Below are positions 1 through 5,952 of a DNA stretch of 13,763 bases, one piece after another (position 1 is the stretch's first letter; the number at the start of each line of letters is the position of its first letter). A model generated the notes under the pieces. That model was not told where the DNA came from. It worked only from the letters and a program-made list of their open reading frames with translations, and made no database searches. The stretch is from Planctomycetota bacterium (lineage in GTDB: Bacteria > Planctomycetota > B15-G4): assembly GCA_003644265.1 (NCBI GenBank), contig QNBX01000120.1:1-13763 (forward strand), given 5' to 3'. The position numbers and the translations under genes were made by a program.

Positions 1-1
1 C

Positions 2-163
2 GACGAAGCCGACCGCACGATCCTCGGCCGCTTCTTCACGGGTGGCGGCGTGGCGCGAGCCGGCTGCACTAGCGGCGCGAGCGTCCCCACCCACGGCCGC
101 TCGACCGCCGGGGCACACCGACAGGCGCCCCGCCCGCTAAGGCGAGGCGCCTGCCGAGCGTAG
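2..163 (+). other. Possible C-terminal tail of a gene entering from the left
   Basis: The frame that starts at base 2 is open to a TAG at 161-163 (53 codons). Its first 20 or so codons end mostly in C or G and read DEADRTILGRFFTGGGVARA, which looks like coding sequence. After that the composition becomes Arg/Pro/Ala-rich and unconvincing, and the hairpin at 122-153 lies inside it. It may be the end of a gene on the left, or chance. No family is recognised, and nothing else in 1-121 stands out. Confidence 0.2.
122..153 (-). terminator. GC-rich hairpin, likely terminator of the 862-residue secreted protein gene
   Basis: CAGGCGCC (122-129) pairs perfectly with GGCGCCTG (146-153). After one mismatch the stem continues as CGCC (131-134) with GGCG (141-144), closing a six-base loop. 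It lies 16 bases beyond the TAG of the minus-strand gene that ends at 170, where a terminator would sit. There is no T tract on either side, so termination by this hairpin is an inference from position and stem strength. Confidence 0.5.
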
Positions 164-169
164 TGCCGA

Positions 170-2758
170 CTACTTCTTGTCGATCTCGGTCGAGGCCCGC
201 ATGGCGTCGGACAGGGCGTGCGGCAGGCCATGTTCGCTCTCGAACAGGAAGACGTCACGGTGATCGACGACCCCATTGCCGTCGAGATCCACACGCCGCC
301 GCAGGGCCACCGGGACCCGGGCGATCGGCAGGGTGGTGTGGTGGCGGCCGGGGCCACCGGTCGAGGCCGGCAGATAGCAGCTGCAGCCCGACGTCGTCAG
401 CCAGTTGGCGGCGAGGAACGCATAGTCCTCACTGCCGACGGCCCCGTTGTTGCTGAAGTCCGTGTCCCGGGTCACGCCGTCCCACGGACAACCACCGGGG
501 CTGGCAAAGAGGCCGAACTGGCCCAGGAACAAGGTCACGTCGTTGATGTCGCAATCACCGTCGTTGTCCGTGTCACCTCCATCGAGCACGAGAGGCACGG
601 TCGCCAGGTACTTGGTCCCGGAGAGGATCAGGGGCGACTCGGCCCACTTGGTGTGCTGCTCGTCCTTGGCACAGATCTGGGTCCACACGCCACAGGGGAC
701 CTCGATCGTCGTCGTGGCGATGGCCGGGGACGACCCGACGAACGTCAGCGACTCGCTGGCGCCCGAGCTGCAGCTGTCCGGCACGAACTTGATGCAACGT
801 GTCGTCGGCATGGAGCCCACGAGGTGCACGATGACGTCCACTGCGACGGTCGCCGTGACCGTCACGTCGAACGTCGAAGTCGACGCGTTGCCACACGCGT
901 CAGTCGCCGTGCAGGTCACGGTCGTCGTCCCGACGGAGAAGAAGCTGCCGCTGGCCGGCACACACACCACCGTCGGCGACGGATCACAGTTGTCCGTTGC
1001 CGTGGGATCCGTGTAGGTCACGATGGCGCCGGTGCAGGCACCTGCGTCAGAGGGCTGCGTGATGTCGGCCGGAGTGCCGACGATCACGGGAGGCAGAGGG
1101 TCGAGGATGAACGGAGGCGGGTCCGTCAAGCTCGTGACGAGGGGGACACCGAAGTAACTCAGCTCGGACGGGAAGGCCCCACCGAATTCGAATTCCGCTG
1201 CCGCGAAGGACGGCGTGCAGTCCGTGACCAGCACGTCAAACAAGAGGGTCGCCAGGACGGCGTCGGCGCAGGTGCCGCTGTCCCCGCTCCCGGGGCTGAA
1301 CGTCCCGGACAACTCCAGCAGGCCGTCGTCAGCCTGCGCGATGGGTGACAGATGGGTCGGGAAGGGCGTCGCCGAATAGGCGCTGAGATCGCCACGATAC
1401 GCGAGCGCCGACATGTCGTAGTCGACGAAGGCCGAATAGCCGGAGGAGATGCTCTGGAGGTCGAGCATCGACAGCACGATGGCGAGCTGCTTTCCGGGCG
1501 CCGGATCGGCGTCCGGACACGGCGTGACCGTCAGGGCGAGCACCGATGTCGCAGGCGCGGTGAGCCAGGGGCAGTAGTCGACGATGTCGGTGCCCGCGGG
1601 GAACGAGAAGAGCTCGTCACCCAGGCCATCGGCGTTGAGCATCGTGGCCGGTGGGAAGCACATCCCGACGCTGGCCTCGGACACACCGGTCACGTCCTCG
1701 GGGCCGCTGATGTCGCCCCACCAGTTGTCCTCAGCGTCGATCGCGGAGAGCGACGGCGCGCTACGGATCGCGAACGCGTTGCCGGACCAGTTGTTGTTCC
1801 GGAACACGGCCACCGTATCCCCGACGTCTCCGGGGATCGAGCCATCGACCCGAGCCACCCAGATGCCCTGCTCGCAATCGGAGAAGGTGTTGTTCCGGAC
1901 GTCCAGCGAGGTGCATGACCAGGCCTGGAACGGCTGGCCTTCGCCCCAGAGGCCGATGTCCACGTCGTTGATGGTGTTGCAGTACACGTTTGCGTCCTTG
2001 CAACGGTCGATCTCGAACGCCGCCCAGGACGGGATCAACGGGTCCTGACCGATCCTGTCCCAGGTGTTCCCGATGATGTTGACCACGGTCGTGAAGCTGG
2101 CGTTGCTGGCCGGCAGCGATGAGGTGTCGCCGCGGAAAGCGACGGACCCGTTGCAATCCATGATCACGTTGTTCGTGAAGTTGACCTCGTCGAGGGCCGT
2201 ACCGCCGCCGCCGCTGTTGGACTCGAACACCGCCCAGTTCTTGATGTCCACAAACTCGCAGTTGTTGACCGTGACATCGCCCACGAGCCCTCCCCCAGCA
2301 AAGCCGTGGAGAAGCGCGGGATCCGATCCGTCGATGACGATGTTCTCCAGCGTCAGGTCCGTGACGGCGCCGAGCATGCGGACGATGCTGCCGCCCGCCG
2401 AGAGGCCCTTGAAGTGCATGTTCTCGACGGTTGCTGCCATGAGACCGCTGCCGAGGGTCATGCCGCTCGTGACCAGCGGACGAGAGCCGCCCGTGCCGAT
2501 GAGCAGCAGGCCGTCATGCGTGCCACCCAGCAGCGCCACAGTCTCCGCGTAGGTCGCGGTAGCCACGCTCACGGTGTCACCCGCCGTGGCCACGGACAGA
2601 GCGGCGCCGATGGTGTGGGCCGCTGTTCCGGGCGTCGTGTAGGGCGACGTATCACTTCCGGCGGGATCGACGTAGTGCGTGTCGGCCAGCGCAGGATCGG
2701 CGAGTCCGATCGAGAGCAGAGCGGTGAGTGCGATCACCGAGGTCATGTTGCGGGTCAT
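170..2758 (-). CDS. Secreted multimodular protein: beta-helix, cohesin-like, HYR and dockerin-like EF-hand domains
   Basis: This is an 862-residue exported protein of unknown substrate. Residues 1-25 form a Sec signal peptide (hydrophobic core about 8-19, cleavage after PALA). Residues 26 to about 390 read as a right-handed parallel beta-helix of the pectin-lyase fold: it opens THYVDPAGSD, is rich in NN-x-F/I turns and ends with EDNWWGDISGP, a common closing motif. Residues about 404-548 look like a cohesin-type beta-sandwich. Residues about 556-636 are an HYR domain (TDNCDPSPTV, FSVGTTTVTCTATDACGN). Calcium-loop motifs follow: DTDNDGDCDIND near 728, DTDFSNNGAVGSED near 765 and DLDGNGVVDHRD near 822, a dockerin-like arrangement. 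The start at 2758 is preferred over in-frame codons up to 3076 because AGGAG lies eight bases upstream and the signal peptide begins there. Binding or polysaccharide-related roles are possible, but no catalytic residues can be named. Confidence 0.85.
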   Translation of the reverse strand: MTRNMTSVIALTALLSIGLADPALADTHYVDPAGSDTSPYTTPGTAAHTIGAALSVATAGDTVSVATATYAETVALLGGTHDGLLLIGTGGSRPLVTSGMTLGSGLMAATVENMHFKGLSAGGSIVRMLGAVTDLTLENIVIDGSDPALLHGFAGGGLVGDVTVNNCEFVDIKNWAVFESNSGGGGTALDEVNFTNNVIMDCNGSVAFRGDTSSLPASNASFTTVVNIIGNTWDRIGQDPLIPSWAAFEIDRCKDANVYCNTINDVDIGLWGEGQPFQAWSCTSLDVRNNTFSDCEQGIWVARVDGSIPGDVGDTVAVFRNNNWSGNAFAIRSAPSLSAIDAEDNWWGDISGPEDVTGVSEASVGMCFPPATMLNADGLGDELFSFPAGTDIVDYCPWLTAPATSVLALTVTPCPDADPAPGKQLAIVLSMLDLQSISSGYSAFVDYDMSALAYRGDLSAYSATPFPTHLSPIAQADDGLLELSGTFSPGSGDSGTCADAVLATLLFDVLVTDCTPSFAAAEFEFGGAFPSELSYFGVPLVTSLTDPPPFILDPLPPVIVGTPADITQPSDAGACTGAIVTYTDPTATDNCDPSPTVVCVPASGSFFSVGTTTVTCTATDACGNASTSTFDVTVTATVAVDVIVHLVGSMPTTRCIKFVPDSCSSGASESLTFVGSSPAIATTTIEVPCGVWTQICAKDEQHTKWAESPLILSGTKYLATVPLVLDGGDTDNDGDCDINDVTLFLGQFGLFASPGGCPWDGVTRDTDFSNNGAVGSEDYAFLAANWLTTSGCSCYLPASTGGPGRHHTTLPIARVPVALRRRVDLDGNGVVDHRDVFLFESEHGLPHALSDAMRASTEIDKK

Positions 2759-2766
2759 CTTCTCGT

Positions 2767-2771
2767 CTCCT
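2767..2771 (-). promoter_or_regulatory. Ribosome binding site that fixes the start at 2758
   Basis: The minus strand reads AGGAG followed by an eight-base spacer and then ATG ACC CGC. This site decides for the start at 2758, because the in-frame extension up to 3076 has no signal peptide and poor codon use. Confidence 0.75.
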
Positions 2772-3074
2772 AGGGTGCGGCGACCTGACGAGTCAGAGGC
2801 GGGGCGAATGGCCTGGGCCTTCTCGTCGGGGCTTGACATGCGGGGCAGGACGGAAGCTGACGACTCTCCAATCGCCGACGGCTGCTTGGGCATGGGCTCA
2901 CCCTGTCCACCGAGCGTCGAACTCAATGGAGTGCTTCCCTTCTTCCGGCTCCCGATTCTTCTTCCTGAACGGTCCCCGACCGGCACCCGGGTGTTCTTTT
3001 CTCCCTCCTCTTCCCCGGTGCCGACCGAAGATGAATGCCCTCGCGCTGCGGCCCCCCACTGGACTCGCGCGCGC
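2772..3074 (-). other. Long leader without a recognised gene
   Basis: About 300 bases separate the ribosome site at 2767-2771 from the candidate promoter at 3081-3110. The minus strand is open here in the frame of the downstream gene, but the peptide is Arg/Ser/Pro-rich with no domain and lies outside the signal peptide, so I treat it as untranslated leader. I compared it by eye with common riboswitch signatures (c-di-GMP, TPP, cobalamin) and found no match. Confidence 0.45.
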
Positions 3075-3080
3075 AAGTCG

Positions 3081-3110
3081 ATCGTATGACGACTTTCGCG
3101 AAACTGTCAA
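3081..3110 (-). promoter_or_regulatory. Candidate sigma70 promoter for the secreted multimodular protein gene
   Basis: On the minus strand a perfect TTGACA (3110-3105) is followed by an 18-base spacer and TACGAT (3086-3081), which matches four of six bases of TATAAT. Transcription would begin near 3074 and give a leader of about 315 bases. The surrounding stretch is less GC-rich than the genes. It is the best promoter-like match I saw in the window, judged by eye. Confidence 0.5.
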
Positions 3111-3150
3111 TCGGTCATCCGACATCGGAGACATTTTTTCTCCACGCTAG

Positions 3151-3374
3151 CTGCGTCACCAGTTCGCCGTGCTGAAGCGCAACATCAACCGCGCATCGAG
3201 GACTCCGATCCCGTCTTCTGGATCTCAAGACGACCCAGTTTCGAGGAGTAGTGTGATTGCCTGCACTTCGTGATGCCGCACACGGTTGTGAGGTGGCATC
3301 GGCAGGGACTCCGCGACGACTGGTGACGGACGTCGGAGTCCAGCAAGCAAGGCCGCCCCGCGATCGCCATGCCA
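3151..3374 (+). pseudogene. Decayed transposase (integrase-core type) N-terminal fragment
   Basis: The fragment reads LRHQFAVLKRNINR from 3151, then RIEDSDPVFWIS from 3192 in another frame, then SFEE*CDCLHFVMPHTVVRWHRQGLR and DDW*, then SKQGRPAIA to about 3368. This follows the N-terminal pattern of a widespread integrase-core (rve) transposase family: LRxQLAVLxRxxxRPR, then DRxFWxxL, then PxTVVRWHRQGFRxYW, then GRPxI. The lesions are visible: an apparent loss of four bases where RPR should be (3190-3194), TAG at 3249-3251 where the family has Trp, TGT for a conserved Arg just after, and TGA at 3324-3326 where Arg is expected. The DDE catalytic core is absent, so the copy is dead. No terminal inverted repeats were found. 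The family call is from memory of the conserved strings. Confidence 0.7.
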
Positions 3375-3395
3375 CGCTAGACCTGCATCCCCAGC

Positions 3396-3671
3396 TCATC
3401 GGTGGGGCCTCCGGTCCCGTCGAACCGGCCAGGCTGCGCCTCGACTGCCTGACGTCAGTGGCCCCATCGACGCCGCTCTCGGACTCGGCACACAGTCGCT
3501 CCGCCCGCGGCCCGGCGGCACGCGATTGCTCGCTGTGGGGGGAGCGCCGGGGGCCTCGCCGCAGGCTGTGAACAGCAGCAGCGCGGCCAGCCGCAGGAGT
3601 ACGGCGCAGGCCGGCGGACGATCCACGGTCGAGGCTGACTGCGCGTGGATGCTCGGGCGCTCTCTGCTCAT
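3396..3671 (-). CDS. Possible small lipoprotein or lipoprotein remnant
   Basis: From ATG at 3671 this ORF gives 91 residues. An in-frame ATG lies nine bases upstream (3680), and a GTG at 3626 would give 76. The stretch PPACAVLLRLAALLLFTACG is a textbook lipoprotein signal: hydrophobic run, then a lipobox FTAC with the Cys to be lipidated and a Gly after it. Codons in the signal part end mostly in G or C. The tail after about residue 45 is Arg/Pro/Ser-rich with no fold that I recognise, and there is no clear Shine-Dalgarno. It points away from the secreted protein gene at 3760, about 80-90 bases apart. It could be a real small lipoprotein, the stub of a larger one cut off by the transposase debris, or chance. 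Confidence 0.33.
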   Translation of the reverse strand: MSRERPSIHAQSASTVDRPPACAVLLRLAALLLFTACGEAPGAPPTASNRVPPGRGRSDCVPSPRAASMGPLTSGSRGAAWPVRRDRRPHR

Positions 3672-3681
3672 GCTGAGCATG
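3669..3681. promoter_or_regulatory. Odd-centred palindrome between divergent starts
   Basis: CATGCT-G-AGCATG is a perfect six-base inverted repeat around a single base. It lies about 80 bases before the ATG at 3760 and on top of the possible lipoprotein start codons. Its size fits a dimeric repressor site, but two ATGs on the minus strand create much of the pattern, so it may be incidental. Confidence 0.2.
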
Positions 3682-3759
3682 CTGGCGGGTCGGAATGTCC
3701 CGGAGGATCTCTCCTGTGATTCTGGGCGCACCCGGCGCCGCCCCATAGTCCGCGTTAGC

Positions 3760-5436
3760 ATGTCCCCCATGTCCGCGTCCAAGACCTGCCTGGCGTCCGT
3801 AGTGGCCGAGGGGCTGCGCGCCTCCTGCCGCGACCACAGCAAGTTCCTTGGCCTGGTGCTCGGCGCGCGCAACGTGAGCACGCAGCGCGCGGTGCAAGCC
3901 GCGCTCCTGCTGAGCGTGCTGACGCCCGGCGTGCGCGCGGGGCCCGCCGGCGACGGCCCTATCGACCTGGCGCTGGGCGGGCTGTCGGGGCCAACGGCGC
4001 TGGCCCACGAGGGCGGCTTCCCCGACGGCACCCTGGCCCTCTCGGCGCAGGTGACGCTCTGCAACCTCGGCGCCGACGCGGTGCCGTTCGAGGCCGCCAT
4101 GTCGCCCGACCACCCGGGCGTTGCCCTGCAGCTCTACCGCGTGGCGTCCGGCCCCGGCGGGCACGAACGTCTGGTGCAGGTGGGCACGAGCTGGGTGCAC
4201 CATCGCTTCGCCGCGCTGGGCCAGTCGTTCTGCGGCTCGTGCAGCGGAGGGCCGGGGCTGAGCGCCCTGCAACCGGGCTGCTCCGACGCGGTCAGCGCCT
4301 CGGTGCTGGGCGACGCCTTCTGGCTCGGCCCGCGCCAGGAGTGGAGCGCGTTTACCGGCAGCTGGTCGTGCCTGGGCTCCTTTTTCGACGGCCTGCCCGC
4401 CGACTGCGTGCGCGACGAAGACGGCGGCGGCACCGCTCCCACCGAGGCGCGCCTGGCTATCGACGATCAAGAGCTGCTGCTGGCCGGCGCGACCTACTGG
4501 CTGGAGGCTCTGGCGCTCACGGCCAACGAAGCCTCGCCCTTCGACAACCTGGGCTCGCGCGCCGTGCAGTTCAGCTGGAACGGCGCGAGCTGGTCGGTGC
4601 AGGCGCCGTCCGCGGGCAACGCGCTGGTGTCCGGCCCCGCCGTGCTGCGCTGGGGCGATGACTCCGGCAGCGCCGACCTGAACCCGCACGACGGTGAGGT
4701 CGTGGCGTCGATCGACGTGACCGACCTGGGCGCCGGGCTCTGGCGTTACGAGCTGGCGTTCTTCAACCGCAGCCTCGACGGCGGCATCGATCGGCTCGAC
4801 CTGCCGCGTGGCGCGGTGTTGCTCGACGTCACGTCTGCCGACGGAGACGGCGACCCGTCCAACGACTGGACCGCCTCCAGCAACGGCTCCACCCTGCGCT
4901 GGCAGGCGCCAAACGCCGGCGCTGCGCTGGCCTTCTGCGAGCTGATGAGCGTGGGCTTCACGACCGACGCAGCGCCCGGCCCCGGCGAGCTGGTGGCGGG
5001 GGTCATGTCGCCCGGCCTCGGCGGCGGGCAGCTCGAGCTGCCCCTGACCCTCCCGGACCACGGCGGCGCCTTTAGCGATCAGGGCTGCGCCCTGCCGGGA
5101 CTGGCCGGTGCCCCCTGGCTCGCAGGTAGCGGCGATCTCTCCGCGGGCAGCGCTCAGGCCATCGCGCTGGTGAACGCGTCACCCCTGTCGCTGGCGGGCC
5201 TGTTCGTGTCCCTCAGCAGCACGCCGGTACCGTTCAAGGGAGGCACGCTCAAGCCCTTCCCGCCCTTCGATCCGATCCTGCTGCCCACCGATGGCGCGGG
5301 GGAGATCACCCTGCCGTTTGTCATGCCCGCGGGTGTCCCCACCGGCACGCAGCTCTGGCTGCAGTGGGCCGTTCAGGATGGGGGCGCGGTCAAAGGCGTG
5401 GCGCTGTCGAACGCTCTTCGGGGGTTGACGCCATAG
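3760..5436 (+). CDS. Secreted protein of a planctomycete-type family, function unknown
   Basis: This is 558 residues from the ATG at 3760. Met at 3769 and GTG at 3874 are alternative starts. Coding-type third-position GC begins near 3760, which favours the longer form. GTG 3874 would instead give a compact signal peptide (STQRAVQAALLLSVLTPGVRA, then G). No start has a good Shine-Dalgarno. Residues about 173-200 carry GCSDAVSASV...LGPR...FTG, residues about 313-340 carry DVTDLGAGLWRYELAFFNRS, and the end has PFKGGTLKPFPP near 490, MPAGVPTGTQLWLQW near 522 and SNALRGLTP as the last residues. I know this set, in this order, from large families of unnamed secreted planctomycete proteins. No catalytic motif or membrane anchor is seen. 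The biochemical role is unknown. It stands alone, downstream of the transposase debris. Confidence 0.75.
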   Translation: MSPMSASKTCLASVVAEGLRASCRDHSKFLGLVLGARNVSTQRAVQAALLLSVLTPGVRAGPAGDGPIDLALGGLSGPTALAHEGGFPDGTLALSAQVTLCNLGADAVPFEAAMSPDHPGVALQLYRVASGPGGHERLVQVGTSWVHHRFAALGQSFCGSCSGGPGLSALQPGCSDAVSASVLGDAFWLGPRQEWSAFTGSWSCLGSFFDGLPADCVRDEDGGGTAPTEARLAIDDQELLLAGATYWLEALALTANEASPFDNLGSRAVQFSWNGASWSVQAPSAGNALVSGPAVLRWGDDSGSADLNPHDGEVVASIDVTDLGAGLWRYELAFFNRSLDGGIDRLDLPRGAVLLDVTSADGDGDPSNDWTASSNGSTLRWQAPNAGAALAFCELMSVGFTTDAAPGPGELVAGVMSPGLGGGQLELPLTLPDHGGAFSDQGCALPGLAGAPWLAGSGDLSAGSAQAIALVNASPLSLAGLFVSLSSTPVPFKGGTLKPFPPFDPILLPTDGAGEITLPFVMPAGVPTGTQLWLQWAVQDGGAVKGVALSNALRGLTP

Positions 5437-5439
5437 GGG

Positions 5440-5572
5440 CCGAGCATCGCGCCTGCGGAGTCACATCGAGGATCAGGAACGCGACGCCGGAGAACACGAA
5501 CGAGATGTCGCCGTTCAGGCCGACGGCGACCAGGCTCAGGCCGACGAGCAGAACAGCCGTGTTCCGGCGGGG
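5440..5572 (-). pseudogene. Relic of a membrane protein (two hydrophobic segments)
   Basis: The minus strand reads RNTAVLLVGLSLVAVGLN, then GDIS, then FVFSGVAFLILDV. These are two hydrophobic stretches joined by a short polar turn, with nearly every codon ending in G or C. The frame stays open to a TGA at 5390-5392, inside the end of the plus-strand gene, but the signal fades after about 5450. Upstream there is no in-frame start with a ribosome site: the same frame is proline/arginine-rich and meets a TAG at 5660. I read it as the surviving transmembrane hairpin of a lost protein. The family is not recognised. Confidence 0.4.
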
Positions 5573-5659
5573 CCTCCCGGCGGTCTCGTGTGGAGGGCGT
5601 CCGCCACAGCCTGCTAGGGGGAGACCGCAAGCGCGGCGCCCTGGTGGCGGCGGGTGGTT

Positions 5660-5764
5660 CTACACGCGCGCCGACAAGGGCTTGGAGGCCTTGATGTGCT
5701 CCGAATGCGCGGAGCCGCCAACGCAGGACCGCATCAGCAAGACGGACACGATCTGGCGACGCAT
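5660..5764 (-). CDS. Small ORF with a strong ribosome binding site
   Basis: This would encode 34 residues starting MRRQIVSVLLMRSC: a basic start and a short hydrophobic stretch, followed by a polar tail. The minus strand has GGAGGA (5776-5771) six bases before the ATG, the best Shine-Dalgarno in this gap. It is in the same frame as the membrane relic at 5440-5572, separated by its own TAG, so it might be the start of the same lost gene. The plus strand is open here too, and the ribosome site forms part of a CTCCGGAG palindrome, so chance is possible. Confidence 0.28.
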   Translation of the reverse strand: MRRQIVSVLLMRSCVGGSAHSEHIKASKPLSARV

Positions 5765-5833
5765 GCGGTTTCCTCCGGAGAAGCGGGCCTTGCCGGCAGC
5801 CGTGGCGGAGGCGTGATTATCGTGGCGGTCGGG

Positions 5834-5855
5834 CCCCTCCGCCCGGGCGGAGGGG
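5834..5855. terminator. Perfect 22-base palindrome, hairpin
   Basis: The arm CCCCTCCGCCC is followed at once by its exact reverse complement. As RNA it would form a nine-pair stem with a CCGG loop. It lies about 100 bases before the hydrolase start. It could end transcripts from either side or serve as a protein site. There is no T tract. Confidence 0.4.
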
Positions 5856-5895
5856 ATGTGACAGGCGAGATGCCCCATCCGGGGAATCGGCGCCA

Positions 5896-5917
5896 CGAGG
5901 CGCCGCAGGGCGCCTCG
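5896..5917. promoter_or_regulatory. Perfect nine-pair hairpin upstream of the hydrolase
   Basis: CGAGGCGCC (5896-5904), loop GCAG, then GGCGCCTCG (5909-5917). It ends 35 bases before the ATG at 5953 and follows a third GGCGCC at 5889-5894. In the leader of the hydrolase mRNA it could influence stability or translation. It could equally be the tail end of an upstream terminator. No T tract follows on the plus strand. Confidence 0.4.
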
Positions 5918-5952
5918 AACCCACCCTCCGACAGATTCTGGAACCCGCACCC

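Noticed and set aside
218..2552. Plus-strand ORFs opposite the 862-residue protein
   Set aside because: These are shadows: Arg/His-rich with no signal peptide, whereas the minus frame has consistent domains.
2833..2838. TTGACA on the plus strand
   Set aside because: No -10-like hexamer lies 16-18 bases downstream, and no plus-strand gene follows.
2759..3076. N-terminal extension of the 862-residue protein to 3076
   Set aside because: The added 106 residues precede the signal peptide, have poor codon use and no ribosome site; AGGAG sits before the ATG at 2758.
3115..5061. Long minus-strand ORF (648 codons) opposite the secreted-protein gene
   Set aside because: It is Gln/His/Arg/Gly-rich with no domains, and is the antisense of a plus-strand gene with clear family motifs. 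High GC keeps it open.
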